This document shows, piece after piece, positions 26,299 to 35,646 of a stretch of DNA of 64,000 nt. This DNA comes from WLND01 sp040398845 (lineage in GTDB: Bacteria > Actinomycetota > Actinomycetes > S36-B12), in contig JBBATH010000004.1 in NCBI GenBank assembly GCA_040398845.1, forward strand, positions 178,946-242,945, read 5' to 3'. Below the pieces are notes generated by a model. That model saw nothing but the letters and a program-made list of their open reading frames with translations. It did no database searches and was not told the origin of the DNA. A program made the position numbers and the translations under genes. Numbering within the stretch: the first letter of the stretch is position 1; each line of letters starts with the position of its first letter.

Positions 26299-27671
26299 TC
26301 AGCTCTCGTCGGCCTGTGGTTCGGGCAGCGTCCAGCGCTCGCCTTGCTTGGGACGGATGAAGATCGAGTACCAGATGACGCCGACGAGGATTGAGGCAAC
26401 CGCGACGATCAGCGGAGTCGGATCAGTCGCAAGGATCTTGTACAGCACATAGGCCAAAAACGCGATGACAATGAGCGGCGGCAGCGGCCACAGCTGCATG
26501 CGGTAGTGGTCGGGCCGTCCACCCGAGGCCGATCGGGCGCGAAGCGACGCGAATGCGATCGCGACGTAGATCACGACGACCGTTGCGCTCGTTGCCACGA
26601 TCAGCCATCCGAACGGGAGAAGATATCCGGCAGCAGCTGCGAGAACGCCGACAAGGACCGTCGCCGCAATGGGCGATTTCGTCCGTGCGTTGATCGACCC
26701 AAGCAATCGGTCGACGCCAACCGGCCACGAACGGTCACGGGCGGATGCGAAAACCAATCGCGCATTCTGAATCTGGATCGCAATCACCGCGTTGAACACG
26801 GAAATCGCGATCCCAATGCTGACAAGCATGTTCACGGTTTCGCCCCCGCGCTGCAGCAGAAACTCGTTCAATGGAGCTTCTGACGCCATAAGCGACTCGA
26901 GGGAGTCTGCTCCGAGAATGACGGCCATGACCGGCAGCAGCTCAACGAGGACCGTGACAAGAAGGGACACCATGACCGCACGGGCCATCGTCTTCGAGGC
27001 GTTCTTCGTCTCCTCGGAGTAGAAGACGGCTGTGCCGTATCCGCCGTAGGCGAAGAGCGCAACGGAGACAAGTGAGAACAAGACACCCCACGTCACCGGT
27101 TCAAGACCGCCGGACGCTCCAAGCGTCTGCGGCGTCACGAATGTGTCGAGGCCGCGCTGAATGTCCGAGAAACCGAGCACGACGAGGACGAGAACGGCGA
27201 ATACCTCAAGTCCGAGGAAGATTCCTGTCACCTAGGCATTCGTCCTGATCGTGAAGCAGGCCACGACCGTGGTGATGACGATGATCGTCGTCCACGGTGA
27301 GTCGAAGCCATCCCAGACGACCGAGAGATAGGTGCCCACCCGGACCCAATGACGGAGATGATGAAAATCCCAGCCATGAGCGACAGCGTGAGGGCCTCAA
27401 AGCCCATCGGCTTTCCAAGAAGTCGGGCGGCCCATGTGTATTCACCCCCGCTTATCGGCCACCGGCTCGAAAGCTCGGCGTAGCAAAGCCCGACGAAGAT
27501 CGCGAGGAAGGCCGCGATCACCATGGCCGCGACACTGCCGCCCGCGAGCCCCACGATCAGCGAAGGGATAATGAAGACGCTGGACGCCGGAGTTACCGTC
27601 GAAAGCGTGATGAGGATGTTCTCTCGAAGCGTGAGGCTGCGGGCAAGTTCTTGCCGGTACTCGTTCGACAT
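26299..27671 (-). pseudogene. APC-family amino-acid permease, inactivated by frameshift and stop
   Basis: The two ends together encode a normal ~456-residue APC permease: MSNEYRQELARSLTLRENILI through SLMAGIFIISVIGSG (27671-27340), and TGIFLGLEVFAVLVLV to the C-terminus (27231-26299). Between them one base is lost near 27340 (the downstream frame reads VGTYLSVVWDGFDSPWTT). A TAG at 27232-27234 interrupts NA*VTGIF where Trp (TGG) would fit. Two independent lesions argue for a true pseudogene. It is the last gene of the GMC/S33/SDR/DUF1349 operon and was probably its uptake system. Confidence 0.85.
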
Positions 27672-28015
27672 GGGCGCCAATCCCTGACTCGGAAGGCAAC
27701 CACCGCAAGCGAATTGAGTGTCTTGGATGGAGTGCGTCACTGGCAGGGTCTGTTCGGGCCCAGGGCCTCCGTCCGACTGAGACTGCTTCGCCCCGCGTGC
27801 CGAGACCGCTACCCGCAGGACTGCACTCACTGAAGGGACCCATCACGTTCACCATCACGCATGCGGTTGGAGCGGCACGGCATAGCAACGCGTGCCTTGG
27901 AATGTGCTGGTCCGCTGTACACGCGGTCGTCCAACCTGTCGAGGAAGCCGTGCTCAGCGCACTTGTGCCAAACGCCACGATGACCTGGCGGTCGGGCGAT
28001 GTCAGTCAGGCCACG
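27672..28015. other. 344-nt gap without a recognisable gene
   Basis: Between the APC pseudogene start and the DUF1349 stop. No convincing reading frame, repeat or hairpin was recognised; it may hold a promoter for the permease. Confidence 0.5.
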
Positions 28016-28615
28016 TCAATCGATGACGGTGGACACGACCCGTCCGGCTCGGGCCACCATGAGCCGCCCACCGTCGGAATCCGTCGCGGTGGTCACGGAC
28101 ACCGGGAACCCCGTCCCCTTCGGCGAGCACGAGCACGGGCCGACAGCCACCGGCCCGTCGAAGAACAACTCCCGCACCAGCTGCGTCGCCCCTTCCTGGA
28201 CGAGGCCAACCCGGAGGGTGTCGCCCTCGCGCCACAGCGTGAACTCAACGCTCCACGTCGAGATGGCCTGCTTGGACCAATCCGAGTGCTCGCGAGTCTC
28301 GACGACACTGAACCAAGGGCTGCCGTCCAATTCGATGCCGGCCTTCAGCCAGTTTCGCTCGTCGACGCGCACCATGAGCCCGCATTGGTCGAATGGCGAC
28401 TGGAATTCGCAATGCAGTTGCATGGCAACCTTGAAGTCACCCTCGCATGAGATGAGGAGGGCGTCGCCGTCATCGGCCCCGACGACACCGCCGGTGTGAC
28501 GCCAGAAATCGCTCACCGGCCTCGTATCCCAATGCACTTGCAGGTCTGCGTCGATCTCCCACCCCACAGGCTCGTTGAGCCAAGCGAATCCTTCCCAACC
28601 TCCAACGACAGTCAT
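28016..28615 (-). CDS. DUF1349 domain-containing protein
   Basis: This 199-residue protein spans one DUF1349 domain, a concanavalin-like beta-sandwich: TDFWRHTGG-like, DGDALLISCEGDFKVAMQLHCEFQSPFDQCGLMVRVDERNWLKAGIELD, WSVEFTLWREGDTLRVGL. The domain is related to glycan-binding/REGA folds; no catalytic role is established. It is the fourth gene of the operon led by the GMC oxidoreductase, 57 nt after the SDR stop. Confidence 0.85.
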   Translation of the reverse strand: MTVVGGWEGFAWLNEPVGWEIDADLQVHWDTRPVSDFWRHTGGVVGADDGDALLISCEGDFKVAMQLHCEFQSPFDQCGLMVRVDERNWLKAGIELDGSPWFSVVETREHSDWSKQAISTWSVEFTLWREGDTLRVGLVQEGATQLVRELFFDGPVAVGPCSCSPKGTGFPVSVTTATDSDGGRLMVARAGRVVSTVID

Positions 28616-28671
28616 CGAACCTCCTCAATCTCGTGGCGCAACCAGCGCCTGACTGAACATCGTCGCAGGCA

Positions 28672-29406
28672 CTAGATCGCTAGCCAACCACCATCAACTG
28701 GGATGTACGAGCCGGTCATGTACGAGGAGTCATCCGACGTCAAAAACGCGCACACTGCCGCAATCTCCTGAGCCAGCGCCGGGCGACCGAGCGGGATGCG
28801 CTCGCGCAGCCAGGCGCCCTTTGCCGGATCATCGATCGACGCCTGGCTCATAGGCGTGGCAACCGGCCCCGGCCCGACCACATTGACGCGCACGCCGAAC
28901 TTCGACCAGTCGACCGCGAGCGCGCGACCTAACTGCAGCACGGCTCCCTTGGACGCGGTGTAGGCGGCATTGCCTCCATAACCGACCGTCGACAGGATCG
29001 ATCCGAGTAGGACGATCGAGCCGGATCCCTGCGGCACCATCACCCGACCCGCCACGCGAGCCACGAGGAAGGATCCGGTGACATTGACGCGCATGGTTTG
29101 CTCAAACACCGCGAGTGACATGTCGCGCGCATCGACGAATGCCTCTTCGATACCCGCGCAATGGACGACGCCGTCCAATCGGCCGTATCGCTCGACCGCT
29201 GCGCCGACGAGCGCATCAGCGTCGGACTCGACGGTGATGTCTCCCGCCGCGACAAGGCCACCCGTCAGGGACACCACTTCCTCCAGCGCGGTTGCGGAGA
29301 GGTCCGCGCAGATGACGCGATCACCCCGCTCCGCGAGGCGGAGTGCAGTCGCGCGGCCAATACCGGAGGCTGCACCCGTGACCAGCGTGACGTGCGTGTC
29401 AGTCAT
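28672..29406 (-). CDS. Short-chain dehydrogenase/reductase (SDR)
   Basis: The 244-residue classical SDR has TGAASGIGRATAL (cofactor loop), NVTGSF (Asn), SILSTVGYGG (catalytic Ser) and YTASKGAV (YxxxK), ending SYMTGSYIPVDGGWLA. It oxidises or reduces a hydroxyl/keto group with NAD(P); the acid residue ICADLS at the end of beta-2 favours NAD. Its 5' end overlaps the S33 hydrolase gene by 8 nt. Confidence 0.92.
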   Translation of the reverse strand: MTDTHVTLVTGAASGIGRATALRLAERGDRVICADLSATALEEVVSLTGGLVAAGDITVESDADALVGAAVERYGRLDGVVHCAGIEEAFVDARDMSLAVFEQTMRVNVTGSFLVARVAGRVMVPQGSGSIVLLGSILSTVGYGGNAAYTASKGAVLQLGRALAVDWSKFGVRVNVVGPGPVATPMSQASIDDPAKGAWLRERIPLGRPALAQEIAAVCAFLTSDDSSYMTGSYIPVDGGWLAI

Positions 29407-30364
29407 GCGTTCGATTCCTTTCGTCGACGTGAGCGAGGAAGTCCGTCACCAAGGGGAAGAAGGAGTGGGGCGTCTCCAGATGCGCACAATGCGATGCGTC
29501 AGGGAGCACGTGCCACTTCGCGCCGGTGATTCCTGCTGCGAGAGTTCCCATGACCTCGGGGGTTGCCTCATCGAACTCACCCGAGATGCACAGGGTGGGT
29601 ACCGCGATCTCGTGCAGGCGTGGTCGAACATCCCAGTGCTTGAGGACAGCCATGCTCGTACCGTTGTCGAATTCAGACCCACCGGCCATCACACGGTAAA
29701 CCTCGCCATCCGCCTCGAGCGACCGCTCACTTAGGTCAGCACATTCGGGGAGGGGTTCGAGCCGACAGACGAAGCGCCGGTTGAACTCGTGCTCTGCCGC
29801 CTTGAACTCAGGCGAGTCGACAGCCCCCGTGCCACGTAGTTCCGCAAGTACAGAGCGAACATCCTCGGGAAGCGTGGCGAGGAGTGCATCGGTGGCCGCT
29901 GTCCACTCCTCGATGCTCGCCAGTGTGGAGTAGAGGATGAGCCCGGCTAGCCCGGGCGGCGAGGTGAGGGCGAAGTCCAGCGCGAGCATCCCGCCCCAGG
30001 ACTGACCGAGCAACACGTACTGATCGAGTTCAAGCTCACTGATCAGTAGGGCGAGTTCTTCGATGAATAGGCCGGGTTCGAACATTGCCGGGTCGTGCGG
30101 CACGTGCTTGAGCGAGGACTCCCCACACCCGAGTTGGTCGTAGCGCACGACCGCCCTGCCGGTGCGAGCCAGTGCCTCCATCGGCTCCAGCGAGTAGGAC
30201 GGGTAGCCCGGCCCGCCGTGGAGCAGGATGACCGGAACACGTCCGGAGTCGAGATCGCCGGTCACTCGGTACCACGTCTGAAAGCCCCGAACGTCAAGCC
30301 GCCCATCACGCACCGGCGGCTCAGCCGCCCGTCCGCGTGGCGATGTCAACGGTTCACTCTTCAC
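29399..30364 (-). CDS. Proline-iminopeptidase-like alpha/beta hydrolase (S33 family)
   Basis: The 321-residue protein has HGGPGYPSYSLEPM (oxyanion-hole HGGPG), VVRYDQLGCGES, the nucleophile elbow GQSWGGMLAL (Ser ~119), ISGEFDEATPE (Asp) and PDASHCAHLE (His). HGGPG and DQLGCGES are characteristic of prolyl iminopeptidases and related amidases. GTG start at 30364 with GAGGTG upstream. Gene order (GMC, S33, SDR, DUF1349, permease) suggests stepwise breakdown of an imported amide or peptide conjugate. Confidence 0.9.
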   Translation of the reverse strand: MKSEPLTSPRGRAAEPPVRDGRLDVRGFQTWYRVTGDLDSGRVPVILLHGGPGYPSYSLEPMEALARTGRAVVRYDQLGCGESSLKHVPHDPAMFEPGLFIEELALLISELELDQYVLLGQSWGGMLALDFALTSPPGLAGLILYSTLASIEEWTAATDALLATLPEDVRSVLAELRGTGAVDSPEFKAAEHEFNRRFVCRLEPLPECADLSERSLEADGEVYRVMAGGSEFDNGTSMAVLKHWDVRPRLHEIAVPTLCISGEFDEATPEVMGTLAAGITGAKWHVLPDASHCAHLETPHSFFPLVTDFLAHVDERNRTHD

Positions 30365-30376
30365 GATTGATGCACC

Positions 30377-31861
30377 TCACTTCATGCTCGCTGCGATGCG
30401 CTCGCCCACGACGACGACAGGCAGTGCGGGGGTGGAGCGCGGCACCTCGGGGAAGATCGAGGCATCGGCCAGCGTCAGACCGGCAACCCCGTGCACTCTG
30501 CCGTCGGCGTCGCAGACCCCGTCTCGTTCGGCGAGGCCCATGGCTGCCGTGCCCGCAGGATGCCAGTAGTGGCTGTGCGTCCTGGTCATCCAGGAATCGA
30601 CGCCCTCATCTGGTTGCTGTGGGTTAAGACGTGTTCCAAGAAGTGGCGCCAATTGATCACCGGCGCACAAACGCTGAGCCGTGGCCAAGCCATCGGCCAT
30701 CGAGGCCCGATCTGACGGCGCTGCCAGGTATGCATGATCGGGAACGAAGCCTCCGGCAGAGCCCACTCGAAGACGGCCTCGTGAGGCGGGGGTGAGCAGC
30801 GACACCGGGACGATCGCAGCCCAGCCGGTCGGGGAGTCAGGCCGCGGTTCGACCCAGGGGTAGATATGTAGGTCGAAGGGTCCCTGCGATGACGACGATG
30901 AGACCTTCGCAAGTGCCTGCTCCTCGGGCAGCCAGCCGTGCTCGGCACGGAAGGCGTCGAGTTGCGAGACCAGTTCAGCCGAGGCGTTGAACTCGAGGGT
31001 GATCGCCGGATGGTCATGCAGGTTGCCGCCCGCACCCGGAAGCTCAACCTGCGTTTCGACACCGAGACTCGCAAGGTCCTCGCTTCGCCCAATACCTGAC
31101 CGCATAAGGATTTCAGGGGTTCCGTAGGCGCCTGCGCACAGCACAACTTGGTCGCAACTCACCACGGTCATCACGCTGTCCTTGATTATCTCGACGCCGG
31201 TAACACGTCCGGATTTGATGACGATGCGCAGCGCGCTGGTGTCGTGCCAGATCTCGAGGTGACCTCGCTCGCGTACCGGATCGATGTAGGCGAATGAGGC
31301 ATTCCAGCGGACACCGTCGACGATGTTGACGGGGCTGACATCGACGCCGATGCCGCCATCGAGACTGTCGAGATCCGCGACTCGTGGGACGCCATCCGCT
31401 TCGCATGCATCGACAAAGGCCCGATGATAGGGCTGCACCTCGGATTCTGCGAAGCGGTGCACACGCATCCGCTCTGTCGCAGCGTCGAAGTGCGGCCGCA
31501 GGTCATCTGCCGCCCAGCCAGCAAGTCCGCTTGCGGCCCATCGGTCATAATCCCCTGACCAGCCCCAAGACTGGGTGCAGCCATTGTGAGTAGAGCAGCC
31601 ACCCATGACCCGTGCTCGGTCAAACGCAAGAGCACGGCCCCCAGAACCCGGTCCGCCGTACCCCCAGTCGTGACTCGTGGGCAGCGTGCTGGCGTCGAGG
31701 AGGTCTCCGGGCCAGCGTCCCGAGGTGCGGCCGCCATAGTCGGGTCCGGCCTCGATGAGTAAGACCTGGCGGTCCGCGCGCTCGGCCAACCTGCCCGCCA
31801 CGACGCAGCCGGCAGTGCCACCGCCGATGACCACGACATTCGGGGATGCTGTCACCCTCAT
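30377..31861 (-). CDS. GMC-family FAD-dependent oxidoreductase
   Basis: The 494-residue flavoprotein has the ADP-binding motif VVVIGGGTAGCVVAGRLAE, the GMC signature RVMGGCSTHNGC, GAYGTPEILMRSGIG, and HSHYWHPAGTAAMG with the catalytic His. The C-terminal tail reads FPEVPRSTPALPVVVVGERIA, where many GMC enzymes have Asn in an NTN context, so the second catalytic residue may differ. GMC enzymes oxidise alcohols with O2 or other acceptors. First gene of a minus-strand operon; divergent from a GNAT gene. Confidence 0.92.
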   Translation of the reverse strand: MRVTASPNVVVIGGGTAGCVVAGRLAERADRQVLLIEAGPDYGGRTSGRWPGDLLDASTLPTSHDWGYGGPGSGGRALAFDRARVMGGCSTHNGCTQSWGWSGDYDRWAASGLAGWAADDLRPHFDAATERMRVHRFAESEVQPYHRAFVDACEADGVPRVADLDSLDGGIGVDVSPVNIVDGVRWNASFAYIDPVRERGHLEIWHDTSALRIVIKSGRVTGVEIIKDSVMTVVSCDQVVLCAGAYGTPEILMRSGIGRSEDLASLGVETQVELPGAGGNLHDHPAITLEFNASAELVSQLDAFRAEHGWLPEEQALAKVSSSSSQGPFDLHIYPWVEPRPDSPTGWAAIVPVSLLTPASRGRLRVGSAGGFVPDHAYLAAPSDRASMADGLATAQRLCAGDQLAPLLGTRLNPQQPDEGVDSWMTRTHSHYWHPAGTAAMGLAERDGVCDADGRVHGVAGLTLADASIFPEVPRSTPALPVVVVGERIAASMK

Positions 31862-31948
31862 TCGGCCCGCTTGAGGAACGACCGCACCTTGAGCATTCGA
31901 GTTCCCCAGTCTCCGAAATCCACGGTCCGTTGCTTCCCCAACGGTAAG

Positions 31949-31966
31949 TTATGATCATAAGATTTC
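31949..31966. promoter_or_regulatory. Palindrome TTATGATCATAA with CATAAGATT motif in GMC/GNAT divergent promoter
   Basis: A perfect 12-bp palindrome lies at 31949-31960, immediately continued by GATTTC, giving TCATAAGATTTC at 31955-31966. The CATAAGATT part recurs upstream of the enolase gene (51021-51030), and ATAAGATT recurs upstream of the AXE1 esterase pseudogene (50176-50188, reverse). It sits 34-51 nt before the GNAT start. Confidence 0.55.
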
Positions 31967-31999
31967 TACGCTAGATTGGGAAGACCAACAGGAGGCCGA

Positions 32000-32719
32000 A
32001 TGCAGCCCGACAACGCAGACGCCCGCACCAACCCCATCGAGGTTCGTGCACTCGAGCAGCTGGCCGATCTGCGCGGTGTCGATGCACTGTTCGAGTCAGT
32101 CTGGGGCACCGGCATACCAATTCTTGGCGTCGAGTTGCTTCGAGCCCTCGCTCACGAGGGAGGATACGTAACGGGCGCATTCATCCGCGGAGAACTCGTC
32201 GGCGCCTCAGCCGGGTTCCTCGGCAACCATGGCAATCGCCTCTCCCTTCACTCCCACGTGACCGGCGTATCACCCCGCGCACGGGGATCACACGTCGGAA
32301 GGGCACTGAAGCTGCACCAGCGGGAGTGGGCCGCGTCGCATGGGATTCAGGTCGTGACATGGACATTCGATCCGCTGGTGCGCCGCAATGCCTGGTTCAA
32401 CATCAGTCGGCTGGGCGCGCGTCCCGTCGAATACCTCATCAACTTCTACGGGCGAATGCCGGATGCCATCAACGCGGGCGATGAGTCCGACCGACTCATC
32501 ATGGCATGGGACGTCTCGGCGCCCCTGCCGACCGAGGCACTCGAGGTAGGCCACCACCGAGTCATCACCACACCAGAGGACATCGAACTTCTCCGCGGCA
32601 CGGACCCGGTGGCGGCACGTCGTTGGCGGATGCGCCTGCGCGAGGAACTCATGGAACCGGTCGCACAGGGTCAGGTCGTGGGATTCACACGTGAGGGCGC
32701 ATACGTTCTGCTCGACTAG
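32000..32719 (+). CDS. GNAT-family N-acyltransferase (COG3375-like)
   Basis: The 239-residue protein has a divergent GNAT core: VRALEQLADLRGVDALFESVWG, GGYVTGAFIRGELVGASAGFLG, LHSHVTGVSPRARGSHVGRALKLHQREWAASHGIQVVTWTFDPL (acyl-CoA loop region), RRNAWFNISRLGARPVEYLINFYG. This branch is often encoded with N-succinyl-amino-acid racemases and is proposed to N-succinylate D-amino acids. The ATG at 32000 follows AGGAGG. A shared promoter motif connects it to the racemase-like gene at 51050. Confidence 0.82.
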   Translation: MQPDNADARTNPIEVRALEQLADLRGVDALFESVWGTGIPILGVELLRALAHEGGYVTGAFIRGELVGASAGFLGNHGNRLSLHSHVTGVSPRARGSHVGRALKLHQREWAASHGIQVVTWTFDPLVRRNAWFNISRLGARPVEYLINFYGRMPDAINAGDESDRLIMAWDVSAPLPTEALEVGHHRVITTPEDIELLRGTDPVAARRWRMRLREELMEPVAQGQVVGFTREGAYVLLD

Positions 32720-32724
32720 GCCGG

Positions 32725-34128
32725 TCACGCCTCCCGATCGAGCGCCTCACCGGTTCGTTGAACGATCTCGATGAGCGCTCGGACATCATCTGCTGACGTG
32801 CGGAAATTGGTGATGCACGGCCGCAGGACGGTGATGCCGTCAACGATCGCACTGGTGATGTAGGCGTCGCCCTCCTGCTGCATCCGATGAGCGATAGCCG
32901 AGTTGTGCCTATCGACGGACCCACGAATCGGCAGCCGGCGAAAGGGTACGGTCGACAGTTGGGGTTCGACGATGAGCTCCAGTTGCGGGATCTCTCGCAC
33001 GAGGTTCGCAAGGTACTGCGCGAGCCTGAGGTTTTCCTCGAGTGCATCACGAAAGGCATCAGCGCCGTGCGCGCGAAAGGCCGTCCAGAGCTTCAGCGAC
33101 CGAAAGGGCCGCGAGTACTCGAGGGTGCGATCCACCGGGTTCTCCTCCGCGTCGACCATGTAGGACGCCGCGTGCCCGAAGGTCTCGCGCAAGGCATCCG
33201 CGTCACGCACCAGCAGGATGCCGCACGCCTTGGGGACGAACAGCCACTTGTGCGCATCGATCGTCGCTGAGTCCGCGAGGTCGATCCCATCGAACAGATG
33301 GGCGGCCGTTCGCGTGGCAGCAGCCGGAAGCCCGTACGCGCCATCGACGTGGAACCACACGCCATGTTCGCGGCAGACGCCCGCGATCTGCCGAAGTGGA
33401 TCCACGGCACCGGTGAGCGTCGTGCCGGCGGTAGCCACCACGGCAACCGGTACGCGACCGTCCGCCTTGTCTCGCCGGAGGCTCTCATCGAGCGCCGCGA
33501 CATCCATGCGCCGATGCGCGTCGATGGGGATCGCCCGAATGGAGTCCGAGCCAAGACCAAGAAGCTCAGCAGATCGATCAACGCTTGAGTGGGCTTCAGT
33601 GCTCACGTACAGGGTGCCGCGCCCGTCGAGCCCGGTGCGCCGGCTCCCCGGCAAGGCCCTCTCGCGAGCCGTTGCCAAGGCCGTGAGGTTCGACAGCATT
33701 CCGCCACTGGTCACGACGCCGCTCACTCGACCGAACCCGACGAACTCGCCCACCCATCGAATGGTCTGCTGCTCGACAAGCGTCGCAGCGGCCGCGACGG
33801 ACGCGAGGTTCACGTCGTGCGCCGCTGACAACGCCTCGGCCAGCACCCCCACCTCAAGTCCAGCCGACCCGACGTAGCCGAAGAAACGTGGCCGCGACTG
33901 GGCGAGGCTCTGATCGAGAAGTGCTTCTACCTCCCGCAACGCCCTGAGGGCGCCAACCCCAACGGGCGGCAGGTCCTGCGAGAGAAGTTCGAGCGTGTTC
34001 TCGCTCGGCGGTGGCTGCCCCGGTCGAGCCGTGTCGAACCCCTCCCAGGCCTCCCGAAGGATCGCGAACGCGGTGTCGAGCGCTGCGTCGCGCTCGGACC
34101 CTAACGACAGGGGCGACGAGGAGGTCAC
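32725..34128 (-). CDS. Group II pyridoxal-phosphate-dependent decarboxylase
   Basis: The 467-residue fold-type I PLP enzyme has LAQSRPRFFGYVGS, VSGVVTSGGMLSNLTALATARE, STEAHSSVDRSAELLGLG, VDGAYGLPAAAT (Asp to pyridine N), and DAHKWLFVPKACGILLVRD (Schiff-base Lys in HKW). This matches aromatic-L-amino-acid/glutamate-type decarboxylases; substrate not determined. GTG start at 34128 overlaps the GlcD-like stop by 4 nt. It is the last gene of the ABC-transporter run and converges with the GNAT gene (5-nt gap). Confidence 0.9.
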   Translation of the reverse strand: MTSSSPLSLGSERDAALDTAFAILREAWEGFDTARPGQPPPSENTLELLSQDLPPVGVGALRALREVEALLDQSLAQSRPRFFGYVGSAGLEVGVLAEALSAAHDVNLASVAAAATLVEQQTIRWVGEFVGFGRVSGVVTSGGMLSNLTALATARERALPGSRRTGLDGRGTLYVSTEAHSSVDRSAELLGLGSDSIRAIPIDAHRRMDVAALDESLRRDKADGRVPVAVVATAGTTLTGAVDPLRQIAGVCREHGVWFHVDGAYGLPAAATRTAAHLFDGIDLADSATIDAHKWLFVPKACGILLVRDADALRETFGHAASYMVDAEENPVDRTLEYSRPFRSLKLWTAFRAHGADAFRDALEENLRLAQYLANLVREIPQLELIVEPQLSTVPFRRLPIRGSVDRHNSAIAHRMQQEGDAYITSAIVDGITVLRPCITNFRTSADDVRALIEIVQRTGEALDREA

Positions 34129-35531
34129 TCGCTCCTCGTGGGGAGGAGGACCTTGCCCGGGTTGAGGATGTTGCCCGGGTCGAACGCCGCCTTCACCGAT
34201 CGCATGACGCCCATCGTTGCCTCGCCGACCTGCAGGGCCAGTGCCTCGCGCTTGCCCAGGCCGATGCCGTGCTCCCCGGTGCAGGTGCCACCCATCGCGA
34301 TCACGCGTCTGGTCAGCTCACTCGATGCTGCCTTAGCCGCGTCGTGCGTGCGATCATCGGCGGGGTCGAACATGAGCAGTGCATGGAAGTTGCCGTCGGC
34401 AACGTGGCCCAGAATCGACCACGTGAACGGTTGCCCCGTGAAGATTTCCTCAGCGCTGGCGACTGCCTCCGACAAGCGCGACAGGGGCACGGCTGCGTCG
34501 GTGGTCAGGGATCGGGCTCCGGGATGGGCGGCGATTCCCGCCGGGTAGGCGTTGTGCCTCGCCTCCCAGAGCCCTCGACGCTTCCGTTCGTCCACTGTCC
34601 AGGTGAAGTCGGACGCGCCGAAATCGGCGACGACCTCGTGGGTCTCCTGTGCCTGCTCGCTCACGCCGGACTTCGTCCCGTGGAATTCGAAGAACAGCGA
34701 GGGCGCCTCGGTGAGCGTGGTTCCCTGATACGCGTTGACGGCTCGAATGCTCGCGGCATCGAGGAACTCACAGCGGGCAACGGGCACACCTGACCGCACA
34801 ACCGCCGTGGCCGCTGCCACACCTTCAGCGAGGGTCTCGAAGGTGCAGTAGGCGGCCGACATTCGCTCAGGGATTCCGAAAACACGCAGGGTGAGCTCGG
34901 TAATGACAGCAAGCGTGCCCTCTGACCCGACCAGCAGGCGCGTCAGGTCGTACCCGGCGGAATCCTTTCGCGTGGGCCTGCCAGTACGGATCACGGTACC
35001 GTCGGCAAGTACGGCCGTGAGCGCCATGACGTTGTCGCGCATCGAGCCGTATCGAACGGTCGTGGTCCCGGAGGCTCCGGTCGCCGCCATTCCCCCAAGG
35101 GTCGCGTCGGCACCAGGGTCGACCGAGAAGAACAGCCCCTCGCGGGAGAGTCGCTCGTTGAGCGGGATGCGCCGAACACCGGCCTGCACAACAACGAGCA
35201 GATCGTCCGGTCGCACCTCGAGGATCGCATCCATCTCCGACAGGTCGATCGTGATGCCGCCCTCGACCGGCAGCACGTGCCCCTCGAGGGATGACCCGAC
35301 ACCAAACGGGATCACCGGCACCCCCGCCGCGGAGCACATTCTGAGAACAGCCTGCACATCCTCGGTCGACCGAGCCATGACGACGGCATCAGGCAGCACG
35401 GGCTGGTGGGAGGACTCGTCGGTCCCATGGCGCTGCAGCTCGCTCTCGACGATGGTGACGCGTCCGGGCACGGCCGCGCGCAGGATGTCGAGGAAGCCGT
35501 CGGGCAAGCGCCGACGCGTGGTGTCGCTCAT
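34125..35531 (-). CDS. FAD-linked oxidase, GlcD / D-lactate dehydrogenase-like
   Basis: The 468-residue flavoprotein has a PCMH/VAO FAD-binding domain (VPVIPFGVGSSLEGHVLPVEGGITIDLS, DPGADATLGGMAATGASGTTTVRYGSMRDNV, GSEGTLAVITELTLRV). A C-terminal FAD-oxidase domain follows (HVADGNFHALLMFDP, GGTCTGEHGIGLGKREAL, FDPGNILNPGKV). Such enzymes oxidise 2-hydroxy acids (D-lactate, glycolate, D-2-hydroxyglutarate). The ATG at 35531 with GGAG upstream is the true start; the longer open frame reaching 36056 lies over the CocE gene and is not coding. Confidence 0.92.
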   Translation of the reverse strand: MSDTTRRRLPDGFLDILRAAVPGRVTIVESELQRHGTDESSHQPVLPDAVVMARSTEDVQAVLRMCSAAGVPVIPFGVGSSLEGHVLPVEGGITIDLSEMDAILEVRPDDLLVVVQAGVRRIPLNERLSREGLFFSVDPGADATLGGMAATGASGTTTVRYGSMRDNVMALTAVLADGTVIRTGRPTRKDSAGYDLTRLLVGSEGTLAVITELTLRVFGIPERMSAAYCTFETLAEGVAAATAVVRSGVPVARCEFLDAASIRAVNAYQGTTLTEAPSLFFEFHGTKSGVSEQAQETHEVVADFGASDFTWTVDERKRRGLWEARHNAYPAGIAAHPGARSLTTDAAVPLSRLSEAVASAEEIFTGQPFTWSILGHVADGNFHALLMFDPADDRTHDAAKAASSELTRRVIAMGGTCTGEHGIGLGKREALALQVGEATMGVMRSVKAAFDPGNILNPGKVLLPTRSE

Positions 35532-35646
35532 GTCTGACTCCTGTATTGATCTCTGAACACGGACGTGCGACGACTTTCGCCAGTGCGAACAGTAACTTTC
35601 ACCGGTGCCCTCGTCCCGGCGATGACGACGTTTGCGCCCCGTGCGC

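Noticed and set aside
31976..31999. Upstream start for the GNAT gene
   Set aside because: ATG 32000 follows AGGAGG at proper spacing; the extra eight residues are not needed.
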